Origin: JAPORK01 sp026710285
GTDB lineage: Bacteria > Pseudomonadota > Gammaproteobacteria > Pseudomonadales > Endozoicomonadaceae
DNA length: 64,000 bases
Direction: 5' to 3'
Assembly: GCA_965201045.1 (NCBI GenBank)
Contig: OZ241746.1
Coordinates: forward strand, 248,001-312,000
The translations under genes and the position numbers were made by a program. The notes under the pieces are model-generated. The model was not told where the DNA came from. It made no database searches and saw only the letters and a list, made by a program, of their open reading frames with translations. Positions 29,740 through 39,661 of the stretch are shown here, one piece after another. Within the stretch, counting starts at the first letter, position 1; each line of letters opens with the position of its first letter.

Positions 29740-30885
29740 AGCTGTCTGAGCCTTCTCACATCGTTTCCCACTTAACCGGTACTTGGGGACCTTAGCTGAC
29801 GGTCCGGGCTGTTTCCCTTTCCACGACGGACCTTAGCACCCGCCGTGTGTCTCCCGTGATCGCACTCATCGGTATTCGGAGTTTGCATCGGTTTGGTAAC
29901 CCGGGATGGGCCCCTAGCCGAAACAGTGCTCTACCCCCGATGGTGATTCACGAGGCGCTACCTAAATAGCTTTCGAGGAGAACCAGCTATCTCCAGGCTT
30001 GATTAGCCTTTCACTCCTACCCACAAGTCATCCCCGCATTTTTCAACATACGTGGGTTCGGTCCTCCAGTTGATGTTACTCAACCTTCAACCTGCTCATG
30101 GGTAGATCGCCTGGTTTCGGGTCTGCGCACAGCGACTCAATTTCGCCCTATTAAGACTCGGTTTCCCTTCGCCTTCCCTATTCGGTTAAGCTTGCCACTG
30201 CACGCAAGTCGCTGACCCATTATACAAAAGGTACGCAGTCACACCCTAAGGTGCTCCCACTGCTTGTACGCATACGGTTTCAGGATCTATTTCACTCCCC
30301 TCACAGGGGTTCTTTTCGCCTTTCCCTCACGGTACTGGTTCACTATCGGTCAGTCAGGAGTATTTAGCCTTGGAGGATGGTCCCCCCATCTTCAGACAGG
30401 ATTTCACGTGTCCCGTCCTACTCGTTTTCATCTTGTTACCGGTTTCGCATACCGGGCTATCACCTTCTATGGCTGCATTTCCCAATGCATTCTGCTACAG
30501 GTAACAAGACTTAAGGGCTGATCCGCTTTCGCTCGCCACTACTCACGGAATCTCGGTTGATTTCTTTTCCTCGGGTTACTTAGATGTTTCAGTTCTCCCG
30601 GTTCGCCTCCTGAACCTATGTATTCAGTTCAGGATACCCTGCCGAAGCAGAGTGGGTTTCCCCATTCGGACATCGCCGGATCGGTGCTTATTTGCCAGCT
30701 CCCCGACGCTTTTCGCAGGCTTTCACGTCCTTCATCGCCTCTGACTGCCAAGGCATCCACCGTATGCGCTTAGTTACTTGATCATATAACCCAAAGCTAT
30801 TTCTTAATGCTTAGCTTCAGATTAATCGCCTTAACTTTTCGCTTGAGTGTTTCTCAGCATATTTTTCAGACTTTCATCAGAATTT

Positions 30886-30902
30886 CAAATTGTTAAAGAT
30901 CT
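30886..30902 (-). promoter_or_regulatory. boxA-like antitermination site in the 23S leader
   Basis: The minus strand reads GATCTTTAACAATTTG, close to the boxA word CTCTTTAACAATT of E. coli rRNA leaders. It lies between the promoters and the mature 23S 5' end. Confidence 0.55.
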
Positions 30903-30972
30903 TTTTCTGCCTAAAACCCTGTTAGCTTTTAAGCAGCAGGTGCTTTCATTTTATCACCTGTTGAGCTGTGCT

Positions 30973-31000
30973 ATTGTACAACTATTTCTGCCAATGTCAA
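30973..31000 (-). promoter_or_regulatory. rRNA promoter P2
   Basis: TTGACA at 30995-31000 and TACAAT at 30973-30978 on the minus strand, 16-bp spacer. It lies about 190 bp upstream of the mature 23S 5' end. Confidence 0.75.
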
Positions 31001-31096
31001 GCTATTTTTTAAACTGTTGCAATTTGCTGTATCTTTGCATTGAACAGTCTGCCTGCCATCCGGATAGTCGACACTATCTTTACCCAGTGACGATGC

Positions 31097-31124
31097 ATTC
31101 TACAGCTTTTATTCTGTTTGTCAA
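31097..31124 (-). promoter_or_regulatory. rRNA promoter P1
   Basis: TTGACA at 31119-31124 and TAGAAT at 31097-31102 on the minus strand, 16-bp spacer. Two near-consensus promoters in tandem are typical of rRNA operons, so the 23S-5S pair appears to be transcribed on its own. Confidence 0.75.
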
Positions 31125-31238
31125 CTGTTAATTGCATCTGCAAAACAGATAAGTTGTGTTTCAACCATTCTCATAAGGTAAGCACAAGGTAGTTTAGCCT
31201 GTCATTACAACAAAAATTCAACTTTAAATTATTTTTAA

Positions 31239-31386
31239 GGAACGTGCACGAAATAATTTGTATAATCCTGCCTCTTTGATTCAGCTCAGCCAACGACCCC
31301 CGTAGCCTGAGCCGAGCCGAAGACAAACAGCCATACAAAACCACAAAACTCTCCTGAATTTGTCTAAGTTATTTTGTGCATGTTCC
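31239..31386. mobile_element. Miniature inverted-repeat element, family 2 (148 bp)
   Basis: The left end GGAACGTGCACGAAATAATT and the right end (complement GGAACATGCACAAAATAACT) are 20-bp inverted repeats with three mismatches. TAA adjoins both ends. No coding capacity. Another left end, AGGAACGTGGACGAAATAGT, lies at 39720. Confidence 0.75.
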
Positions 31387-31549
31387 TAATGAAAGACAAC
31401 TTATGAATAAATTAACCGGTGAGGTTTATTGTGCAATAACATATTTTATGTTAATGAATACTACAGAGCACTTTCACTTAGATTTATTTGATTTTTCTTA
31501 AATGCAAGATACCAAATAAAAACTAAATTTTTATATTAAGGAGATATTT

Positions 31550-32833
31550 ATGGATAGAGATATGATACGAATGAATAGAGATATGATACGAAAACATACC
31601 TTTGGCAAAGTTAAGCTGGAAGGTGATGAACTACGGATTCAGGAAGGAAAAAAGCAAACTTTAATAAATTTTTTTTTAGCAGCTAATCAAACAGAAAAGC
31701 AAACCTTGATCTATCGTATACTTGCTGAAAGTGACTCATTGCAAAAACAATTATCAAGAGATAATTTTAAACACGCAGATTTTCTGCAAGACCTTCATAC
31801 TAGTGTTGTAGATTATTACAAAGAACATCCGGAAGAACAAGATTCTGAAACAGAAGGATATAGCTACTCCATTGTTAAAGGAGGTCTGTTTTTTTGTTCA
31901 TTAAATGGCGAAGAGATCATAATAGATCTCCCTTCATCTGCAAGCAAAGGAAATAGCAGTGGATTTCCAGATGAAGCAACTACACACCATTTAGCGCAAG
32001 CAACGGATGATCTTCGTCAGGTAGCGCAAGCAACGGATGATCTTCGTCAGGTAGCGCAAACAACGGATGATCTTTGTCAGGAACTATCTACTATGAAGCT
32101 TTCTAAGGCAATCAGTGAACAGCATAGCACAAAAACTGAGATGAATATTTACAATGAAATTATAGCGCTAATGCATCAGCCCTCTAATAGCGAACGTAAT
32201 GATAAAATAATAAATAGACTCAAAAAGGAAAAAAAAATAAATAGTGAGTTTGGTTGTCGTGGTACCCCACTCTGGTGGGCTGCCAGGGCCAATGATACTT
32301 TTCTGATTAAGCAATTAATAGCAAATGGAGCAGATATTAATCAGGTAATGAGAGATGATTGCACTGTATTAGGTGTGGCTATTTATGCTTGTCCTTATAA
32401 AACTGTGCAAGCATTGTTGGACAACGGCGTTAAAATTAGAAAGGAATTGGTGTCTATTCTTGCCATAATTACTTCATTTAATAAAACGCACCCAGCATAT
32501 AATAGCACAATAGACACAATGAAAGTTCTGCTTGCGGGTGGAGCACCTGTCGTGGTAGACAATAAAGAATGGGGTATTACACCAATGCAGGTGGTCAATT
32601 CCTGTCAAGACCAAGAAGTAAAAAAAGATATAATTGCTTTGATGAGCGAAGCTATAAGTATAGATCGCGATCGCAGGCAAGGGCATGCAGGACCAAGAAG
32701 AAGTCTTTTGTTTGCTTTTACCGAGGTAGATAAAGGAGTTAATCAACAGCAGCTTGCAGCAATCAATAATATTACAAAACAAAAATTAGGAATAGATCTG
32801 GATGAGTGGTTGTGCGAGACATGGATCCCGTAA
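31550..32833 (+). CDS. Ankyrin-type protein with decapeptide repeats (427 aa)
   Basis: TAAGGAG precedes ATG 31550. The N-terminus is a tandem MDRDMIR-MNRDMIR (21-bp duplication). Residues 150-180 hold three copies of a ten-residue repeat (QATDDLRQVA; 30-bp units at about 31999-32085). From about 235 on there are ankyrin-like units (GTPLWWAARANDTFLIKQLIANGADIN, TVLGVAIYACPYKTVQALLDNGVKI, TIDTMKVLLAGGAPVVVDNKEWGITPMQVV). There is no signal peptide. Ankyrin proteins of host-associated bacteria often act on host proteins; that role is inference. It is unrelated in sequence detail to the ankyrin cluster at 51588-61604. Confidence 0.75.
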   Translation: MDRDMIRMNRDMIRKHTFGKVKLEGDELRIQEGKKQTLINFFLAANQTEKQTLIYRILAESDSLQKQLSRDNFKHADFLQDLHTSVVDYYKEHPEEQDSETEGYSYSIVKGGLFFCSLNGEEIIIDLPSSASKGNSSGFPDEATTHHLAQATDDLRQVAQATDDLRQVAQTTDDLCQELSTMKLSKAISEQHSTKTEMNIYNEIIALMHQPSNSERNDKIINRLKKEKKINSEFGCRGTPLWWAARANDTFLIKQLIANGADINQVMRDDCTVLGVAIYACPYKTVQALLDNGVKIRKELVSILAIITSFNKTHPAYNSTIDTMKVLLAGGAPVVVDNKEWGITPMQVVNSCQDQEVKKDIIALMSEAISIDRDRRQGHAGPRRSLLFAFTEVDKGVNQQQLAAINNITKQKLGIDLDEWLCETWIP

Positions 32834-33547
32834 AAAGCAGACATTACTCTTGCTTTCACAAAAATAGTGTTGCCCGTAAAACGGGCAAAGCTGTAAGCTG
32901 ATACAACAACAAAAATACCTGAACAGGATATGACCATCTCTATTTGTAACAGCAAACAATGCCCCTGGGAATTGAATTATAGTGGATTTGACCTCTTCTC
33001 TACCTCGGAGCTGCCTCTGAGTCACATTTTTTAAACTATACCAATTCCACTTGAAAATATTGGATTCACTTCATCGGAATTTATTGTTATTAAAGGATTA
33101 TGCAAGAATGAAACCCAGTGTTTTGAAGTTGAATAGGTACATAACTTTTACCCTGGCAGGCTTGTCTTCTGACGAACATAAAAAAAACACTACCATACTC
33201 AGCCTTTCACAATCGTGGACTACTAAGCGGAGTCAAAGCTATGCAGCAAGAGACAAAACTATCGGGATAAAAATCACAAACTGAAAAATATGACTAAAGA
33301 GACGGCTTAAGAAGAAAGTTTTACAGTGTATCTGATGAAATCAATATATACCGTCTGTTATTTTCAGCCATGCAATACCAAAGATAAAACTTTTTATAAT
33401 GAATTTCTTTCATTTCTGCATCTGTTTGCGTAATCTTGAAAATAGAACAGTTAGTTTTTTTATGCCGTATAAATATAATACTGATATCAGTCATTTTATT
33501 AATACTGATTATCAATAATCCGCAAAATAAAAAACAAGAGGATGACT
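32834..33547. other. Gene-poor spacer before prkA
   Basis: It contains a fragment of dispersed repeat family R (GAGTCACATTTTTTAA at 33017). A 77-codon frame at 33051-33284 has no recognisable features and I do not call it. The prkA promoter is presumably in the last 200 bp. Confidence 0.45.
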
Positions 33548-35470
33548 ATGTCCCTGTTCCAACAATTTAAAAACAGGTATGACGCAATACAGCAAGAGGA
33601 AATGAGTCTGCAAGAGTACCTTGAACTCTGCAGAGAAGACAAAACTGCCTATGCCAATGCTGCCGAAAGAATGCTGCTAGCGATAGGAGAACCTGAAATC
33701 ATAGACACGTCACAAGACGTGCGCTTATCACGCATTTTTTCCAACAAAGTCATTAAACGCTACGCTAAATTTTCTGAATTTTATGGCATGGAAGAGGCAA
33801 TAGAGCAAATTGTTTCTTATTTCCGTCATGCTGCTCAGGGACTGGAAGAAAAAAAGCAAATTCTTTATCTTTTAGGTCCTGTGGGTGGCGGAAAATCTTC
33901 TCTGGCCGAACGCTTCAAACAATTAATGCAGGCAACACCCTTTTATGCGATAAAGGGTTCTCCGGTTTTTGAATCACCGCTTTGCCTGTTTGATATTAAT
34001 GAAGACGGAGATATCTTACAGGAAGAGTATGGTATCGAAAAACGCTACCTGCGCAATATTATCTCTCCCTGGGCAGTCAAGCGGTTAAATGAATATGGTG
34101 GTGACATCTCTAAGTTCAGAGTCGTTAAACTCTATCCAAACATTTTAAATCAAATCGCTATCGCAAAGACTGAACCTGGAGATGAAAACAATCAGGATAT
34201 CTCCTCACTGGTCGGTAAAGTCGATATACGCAAGTTGGAAAACTTTTCTCAGAACGATCCAGATGCTTATAGTTTTTGTGGTGCTTTGTGTCGTGCAAAT
34301 CAGGGTATTATGGAGTTTGTGGAGATGTTCAAAGCGCCCATAAAAGTATTACACCCACTGCTGACAGCTACCCAGGAAGGCAATTACAATGGTACAGAAG
34401 GTATGGGAGCCATCCCTTTTGATGGCATTATTCTAGCACACTCCAATGAATCTGAATGGCAAAGCTTCCGCAACAATAAAACCAATGAAGCGTTTATAGA
34501 CCGGGTTAATATTGTTAAAGTTCCTTATTGCATCCGGGTGAGTGAAGAGATAAAAATTTATGAGAAATTGCTACAAAACAGCTCACTCAAAAATGCACCC
34601 TGCGCACCCGATACACTGCGTATGTTAAGTCAGTTTAGTATCCTGTCGCGTATTGAAGAGCCAGAAAATTCCAGTCTTTTTTCAAAGATGCGCATTTATG
34701 ATGGTGAAAACCTCAAAGATACCGATCCACAGGCAAAACCATTACAGGAATATAAAGATGCTGCCGGTGTTAATGAAGGCATGCACGGTTTATCAACCCG
34801 CTTTGCATTTAAAATCCTTTCTAAAGTTTTTAATTTTGAGGCAAGCGAAGTGGCAGCTAATCCTGTCCATCTGCTGTTTGTTCTGGAAAAAGAGATAAAA
34901 CAGCAACAATTCTCTCAGGAAGTGCATGATAATTACCTCCGCTTTATAAAGGAGTTTTTGGCACCTAAATATATTGAATTCTTAGGCAAAGAAATTCAAA
35001 CAGCTTATCTGGAATCTTATTCCGAATATGGTCAGAATATATTTGATCGCTATATTGTCTATGCTGATTTCTGGATTCAAGACCAGGAATTCCGTGATCC
35101 TGACACCGGTCACATTTTAAATCGTGCCGCATTAAACAGTGAGCTGGAAAAAATTGAAAAACCTGCCGGCATCGCTAACCCCAAAGACTTTCGTAATGAA
35201 GTCGTCAACTTTGTTCTTCGTGCAAAAGCGGGTAACAATGGCAAAAATCCCAAATGGTCCGGTTATGAGAAAATCCGTACCATCATAGAGAAGAAAATGT
35301 TTTCAAATACAGAAGATCTATTGCCTGTCATTTCGTTTAACGCAAAAGGTAGCCATAACGATCAGCGTAAGCATACAGAGTTTGTAACGCGCATGACTAA
35401 ATATGGTTATACAGAAAAACAGGTTCAGCTACTGTGTGAATGGTACATAAGGGTACGGAAATCACAATAA
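33548..35470 (+). CDS. prkA: PrkA/YeaG serine protein kinase
   Basis: The 640-residue protein aligns along its length with YeaG of E. coli (644 aa). Recognisable stretches are AYANAAERMLLAIGEPE, RLSRIFSNKVIKRY, EEAIEQIVSYFRHAAQGLEEKKQILYLLGP and Walker A GPVGGGKSS at 110-118, within an AAA-type domain. A C-terminal PrkA domain follows. ATG 33548 is preferred over ATG 33542 because AAGAGG lies six or seven bases before it and family members start MxxFxxF. PrkA proteins take part in starvation and stationary-phase stress responses. The gene heads the prkA-yeaH-spoVR set, the usual order in gammaproteobacteria. Confidence 0.96.
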   Translation: MSLFQQFKNRYDAIQQEEMSLQEYLELCREDKTAYANAAERMLLAIGEPEIIDTSQDVRLSRIFSNKVIKRYAKFSEFYGMEEAIEQIVSYFRHAAQGLEEKKQILYLLGPVGGGKSSLAERFKQLMQATPFYAIKGSPVFESPLCLFDINEDGDILQEEYGIEKRYLRNIISPWAVKRLNEYGGDISKFRVVKLYPNILNQIAIAKTEPGDENNQDISSLVGKVDIRKLENFSQNDPDAYSFCGALCRANQGIMEFVEMFKAPIKVLHPLLTATQEGNYNGTEGMGAIPFDGIILAHSNESEWQSFRNNKTNEAFIDRVNIVKVPYCIRVSEEIKIYEKLLQNSSLKNAPCAPDTLRMLSQFSILSRIEEPENSSLFSKMRIYDGENLKDTDPQAKPLQEYKDAAGVNEGMHGLSTRFAFKILSKVFNFEASEVAANPVHLLFVLEKEIKQQQFSQEVHDNYLRFIKEFLAPKYIEFLGKEIQTAYLESYSEYGQNIFDRYIVYADFWIQDQEFRDPDTGHILNRAALNSELEKIEKPAGIANPKDFRNEVVNFVLRAKAGNNGKNPKWSGYEKIRTIIEKKMFSNTEDLLPVISFNAKGSHNDQRKHTEFVTRMTKYGYTEKQVQLLCEWYIRVRKSQ

Positions 35471-35480
35471 AGACTAAAAC

Positions 35481-35503
35481 CCGGATGGTCATAAATCATC
35501 CGG
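35481..35503 (+). promoter_or_regulatory. Hairpin between prkA and yeaH
   Basis: CCGGATG and CATCCGG form a perfect 7-bp stem with a 9-nt loop, 11 bp after the prkA stop. No T-run follows, so it looks more like an mRNA stability or processing element than a terminator. Confidence 0.5.
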
Positions 35504-35721
35504 ATTAAAAATGACAGGTTGAATTCAGGTCTGTTTATTCTGCCGATTGAATAGACTGAGGCATCTTTAAAAGCGCTATAAATGAGCTGACAATGCCAGT
35601 GTAACCGATCATAAAACACAAAACCCTGATGAAAATATCACAACGAATATGCTGACACATCCATTGCTTTTCTATGTATGGAACGATGACTCGGATAGCA
35701 CAACAAGCCGGAGATACACTG

Positions 35722-37017
35722 ATGACAAACCAGAGTATTATCATTGACCGAAGATTAAATGGCAAAGGAAAAAGCACTGTCAACAGAGAAAGGTTTATGC
35801 GGCGTTATCGTCAGCATATTCAACATGCCGTCAACCATGCCGCTAACCGGCGCTCTATTACCGATACTGTCAGCGGTGAAAGTATCACCATCTCAAATAA
35901 AAAATTATCTGAACCTTTTTTTCATCACAGCACAGAAGGGACTATACAGCAGATCCTGGCAGGAAATAAACAATTTATTACCGGAGATAAAATTCGTCGC
36001 CCTCCACAGCAAAACCAGCAAAGTGGACCCGGTCAGAAAAGCAGTGACAGCACCCAAACTGCTGCCGATGATTTTATATTTCATATTAACAGGGAAGAAT
36101 TTTTAAATTATCTGTTTGAAGATCTGGCGCTCCCCAATATGTTACGTAAAACATTAAACGATAGTCAGGAGTTTATCACCCGCCGAGCCGGTTATACCCG
36201 CAACGGTACGCCTGAACGATTACATGTTTTACGCTCTGTGTATAACGCTCATGCACGTCGTATTGCCTTATTTGGTAAGGAACGGCGTGAAATAAAAATG
36301 CTGCAGCAACAGCTTGAACAAACAGAAACGAATCATGATCATACCGGTCACGCAGAGGAAGAAGAGATTAAGGAACGCATCAACACTTTAAAGAAAAAAA
36401 TAAGCCATCTGCCATTTATTGATAATTTTGATTTAAAATATACAACGCTAACAAAAACACCGGTTCCTGCCAACAAAGCAGTAATGTTCTGTCTTATGGA
36501 TGTATCGGGCTCAATGACACGTGATATAAAAGATATGGCAAAGCGATTTTTTCTGTTGCTCTATCTTTTTTTGCAAAAAAACTATGAATCAGTAGAAATC
36601 ATCTTTATCCGTCATCATGCAGAAGCCCGGGAATGCAATGAGGAAGATTTTTTTTATTGTAGAGAAACCGGAGGCACTGTGGTTTCCTCAGCACTAAACC
36701 TAACCGATGAGATTATAAAAAAGCGTTTCGATAGTAATCACTGGAATATTTACATAGCACAAGCCTCTGATGGAGATAACTGGGAAGCAGATTCACCTCG
36801 CTGTCAGAAAATTATTACCAAAAACTTACTGCCATGTATCCGCTACTTTGCTTATGTAGAAATTACTGAACGACAACATCAAAATTTATGGCGTGCATAC
36901 CAGACCTTGCAAAAGCAATCGCCTGAATATTTTTCAACCGCGCATATACGTCATTTTAATGATATTTATCCGGTATTTCGCCAACTATTTGAAAAACGGG
37001 AGCAGGTACAATCATGA
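35722..37017 (+). CDS. yeaH: YeaH/YhbH family von Willebrand A-domain protein
   Basis: The 431-residue protein starts at ATG 35722 (MTNQSIIIDRRLNGKGKS), matching the YeaH N-terminus (IDRRLNGKNKS) and with GGAG ten bases upstream; an ATG at 35674 would add 16 unmatched residues. Other family blocks are SITDTVSGESITI, EFLNYLFEDLALPNM and the C-terminal von Willebrand A-like domain with a metal site DVSGSMT at about 260-266. It is co-conserved with PrkA and SpoVR; its biochemical role is not established. Its stop overlaps the spoVR start (ATGA at 37014). Confidence 0.95.
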   Translation: MTNQSIIIDRRLNGKGKSTVNRERFMRRYRQHIQHAVNHAANRRSITDTVSGESITISNKKLSEPFFHHSTEGTIQQILAGNKQFITGDKIRRPPQQNQQSGPGQKSSDSTQTAADDFIFHINREEFLNYLFEDLALPNMLRKTLNDSQEFITRRAGYTRNGTPERLHVLRSVYNAHARRIALFGKERREIKMLQQQLEQTETNHDHTGHAEEEEIKERINTLKKKISHLPFIDNFDLKYTTLTKTPVPANKAVMFCLMDVSGSMTRDIKDMAKRFFLLLYLFLQKNYESVEIIFIRHHAEARECNEEDFFYCRETGGTVVSSALNLTDEIIKKRFDSNHWNIYIAQASDGDNWEADSPRCQKIITKNLLPCIRYFAYVEITERQHQNLWRAYQTLQKQSPEYFSTAHIRHFNDIYPVFRQLFEKREQVQS

Positions 37018-38573
37018 TCAGTTCTGCTGACACAGAAAAATCTGCACAATCTTCGACAAACAACAAACAATATATTTCTAAAAATTCTGAATGGACCTTT
37101 GATCTCATTGAAAAGTACAACAAAGAGATTGCCCAACTTGCTGATGGCTTTCAGTTAGATACTTATCCCAATCAAATTGAAGTCATAAGTTCAGAACAGA
37201 TGCTTGATGCCTATGCCTCTGTAGGTATGCCACTGATGTATAATCACTGGTCATTTGGCAAACAGTTTGTAGCACATCAGACCCGTTATGAAGAGGGCAG
37301 CATGGGGCTTGCTTATGAAATCGTGATCAATTCTAATCCCTGCATTGCTTATTTAATGGAAGAGAATAGCATGACCATGCAAGCAATGGTTATTGCACAT
37401 GCGAGCTATGGACACAACTCTTTTTTCAAAGGTAACTATCTGTTTAAAGCCTGGACAAATGCTGACGCCATTGTCGATTACTTACTCTTTGCTAAACATT
37501 ATATAACCCGCTGTGAAGAAAAGTATGGCATTGATGCAGTTGAAGAAGTGTTAGATGCATGTCATGCTTTACAGAATCATGGTGTCAACAGATACCATCG
37601 TCCGATCCCGCTTTCTGCCGAGCAGGAACGACAAAAAGGTAAAGAAAGAGAGCGTTATATTCAACAATCTTTAAATGAAATATGGAATACCATCCCTAAA
37701 CAAAACAACCCTTCACTTGAAAAAGAGCGCCGGTTCCCGGAAGAACCTGAGGAAAACATCCTCTATTTTCTGGAAAAAAATGCACCTTTTTTGCAAGAAT
37801 GGCAACGGGAATTAATTCGTATCACCCGAAAAATCAGCCAGTATTTTTACCCTCAAAAACAGACCAAAGTAATGAATGAGGGATGGGCAACATTCTGGCA
37901 TTATACGCTAATCCATGAATTGTACAAAAAAGGTAAGGTGAATGACAGTTTCATCATGGAGTTTCTGCACACACATACTAATGTGATTACCCAGCCAGAT
38001 TATGATCATCCCGGATACAGCGGTATTAATCCTTATGCACTTGGGTTTAATATCTTTAAAGACATAAAACGTATTTGTGAAACACCTACAGGTGAAGACA
38101 AACAGTGGTTTCCTGATATTGCAGGGAGTAACTGGCTAAAAACGCTTGATTATGCGATGCGTAATTTTAAAGATGAAAGCTTTATTCAACAATTTTTATC
38201 GCCAAAGGTCATACGTGATATGCATTTATTTATGCTTGAAGACAATAAAAACAAACCCTATATGGAAGTTAAAGCTATTCATAACGAAGCAGGTTATCGT
38301 AAAGTACGCAATATCCTTGCAGCACAACACAACCTTGGAAATATTGAACCTAACATTCAGGTTTATTCGGTAGATCTGCGCAATGACCGTTCAATGACAC
38401 TACGTCATTATATGCATAGCGGACGTAAACTGGAGTCTGAAAGTACAAAAAATACATTACAATATATCAGTAAATTATGGGGGTTTGATGTAATACTCGA
38501 ATCAGTAGATGCAAATGACCAACAGGCAGCACGTTATAAAACATCTGCTTCCAGTACTGTATCAGCAAGGTAG
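37014..38573 (+). CDS. ycgB: SpoVR family protein (YcgB)
   Basis: The 519-residue protein matches SpoVR/YcgB (510 aa in E. coli). Diagnostic stretches are QIEVISSEQMLDAYASVGMP, YNHWSFGKQF, SYGHNSFFKGNYLF, NEGWATFWHY, HPGYSGINPYALGFNIF and the C-terminal VYSVDLRNDRSMTLRHY. The ATGA overlap with yeaH indicates translational coupling. Outside spore formers SpoVR acts with PrkA and YeaH in the same stress regulon, with unknown biochemistry. The stop codon is inside a short tandem duplication (AAGGTAGTGAGCCTGAT twice). Confidence 0.95.
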   Translation: MISSADTEKSAQSSTNNKQYISKNSEWTFDLIEKYNKEIAQLADGFQLDTYPNQIEVISSEQMLDAYASVGMPLMYNHWSFGKQFVAHQTRYEEGSMGLAYEIVINSNPCIAYLMEENSMTMQAMVIAHASYGHNSFFKGNYLFKAWTNADAIVDYLLFAKHYITRCEEKYGIDAVEEVLDACHALQNHGVNRYHRPIPLSAEQERQKGKERERYIQQSLNEIWNTIPKQNNPSLEKERRFPEEPEENILYFLEKNAPFLQEWQRELIRITRKISQYFYPQKQTKVMNEGWATFWHYTLIHELYKKGKVNDSFIMEFLHTHTNVITQPDYDHPGYSGINPYALGFNIFKDIKRICETPTGEDKQWFPDIAGSNWLKTLDYAMRNFKDESFIQQFLSPKVIRDMHLFMLEDNKNKPYMEVKAIHNEAGYRKVRNILAAQHNLGNIEPNIQVYSVDLRNDRSMTLRHYMHSGRKLESESTKNTLQYISKLWGFDVILESVDANDQQAARYKTSASSTVSAR

Positions 38574-39214
38574 TGAGCCTGATCAGCAAGCAAGGTAGTG
38601 AGCCTGATATTTTTTAATAACTGACCTGTCTCTGTTAATTTTGAAGAGAAAACACCATGCCTTTAGTTCTTTATAGTAGCTGAGTTGAAAAATAGTGTAT
38701 ACTCTCATTTTCATTCACTGAAATTTTTTACCTTTAGTTAAACAATGAGGTGAGAGTTTTATACCTAAAAAAAAGTGAAAAACCTGCTAAAAATAGCAAC
38801 AATTAACCTTAAAAAAAATAACAGATGTCTTTTATAGTATGGGTTACCAGTCAGTTTTTTAGTCTGAAATTTTGGCATTAAGGTACCCTGCCAAATCATA
38901 AATTAATGCATTTTTTACAACCTAAATTTTTATTCCATGCCCTGTAAAAAGATGAATTATTAGAAAAGTATTGACACTGACAAATTAAAATATAAATATT
39001 GAAGATATGCTAAAAAAATATTATGATCTTTAAAAAAAATTACTATATTAAATAAATCTAAAGTGTATAAATTATATTTAAGACTATAGCATCTGACAAA
39101 ATGAATAGCATCTGTGATAAAGAATCACAATGAAAATAAAGCAATTATTTTAAAAACCTGAGATTAAAATAAAAGTTTAAAAAAATTCGAAGAATTAAAT
39201 AACAGGAGCTTAAT
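38574..39214. other. Long dksA leader region
   Basis: This AT-rich stretch without a gene begins with the second copy of AAGGTAGTGAGCCTGAT. TTGACA at 38971-38976 may be a -35 box, with a weak AT-rich -10 after it (TATAAATATT). ACTCTCATTTTCATT at about 38702 and AATGAGGTGAGAGT at about 38744 form an imperfect inverted repeat that may end the spoVR transcript. Confidence 0.4.
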
Positions 39215-39661
39215 ATGTCTACACCTACACGCAATCCATTAGATGAACCATCGAACTCCTTTGTGCCCTACCAGGAAGGACAAGATGAAGATTATATGAA
39301 TACGACTCAACTCAATCATTTTTCCAACATTCTTAATAAATGGAAAATGCAGCTCATGCGAGAGGTTGACAGGACAGTGAGTCATATGCAGGATGAAGTT
39401 GCTAACTTCCCTGATCCTGCTGATCGTGCCAGCCAAGAAGAAGAATTTAGTCTGGAATTACGCGCTCGTGACCGTGAACGCAAACTGATCAAAAAAATAG
39501 AGAAAACGCTTGCCCGTATCGAGGATGGTAATTATGGTTTTTGTGATATTTGCGGCATAGAAATAGGTATCCGCAGGCTTGAAGCCAGACCTACTGCAAC
39601 ATTATGCATTGATTGTAAAACGATTAACGAAATAAAAGAGAAACAGATGGGAACCCATTAA
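39215..39661 (+). CDS. dksA: RNA polymerase-binding transcription factor DksA
   Basis: The 148-residue protein starts at ATG 39215 behind AGGAG. The coiled-coil tip motif DxxDxA is intact (D67, D70, A72 in NFPDPADRAS). The zinc finger has C110, C113, C131 and C134 (GFCDIC and LCIDC). DksA inserts its coiled coil into the RNA polymerase secondary channel and with ppGpp lowers rRNA transcription and activates amino-acid promoters. The first 25 residues are more acidic and proline-rich than in E. coli. Monocistronic here. Confidence 0.97.
   Translation: MSTPTRNPLDEPSNSFVPYQEGQDEDYMNTTQLNHFSNILNKWKMQLMREVDRTVSHMQDEVANFPDPADRASQEEEFSLELRARDRERKLIKKIEKTLARIEDGNYGFCDICGIEIGIRRLEARPTATLCIDCKTINEIKEKQMGTH

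Noticed and set aside
30784..31549. 16S rRNA or tRNA gene upstream of 23S
   Set aside because: No conserved 16S words or tRNA cloverleaf were found on either strand; the stretch holds promoters, a boxA-like site and a miniature element.
33051..33284. 77-codon open frame before prkA
   Set aside because: No ribosome-binding site, motif or conserved neighbour supports it.
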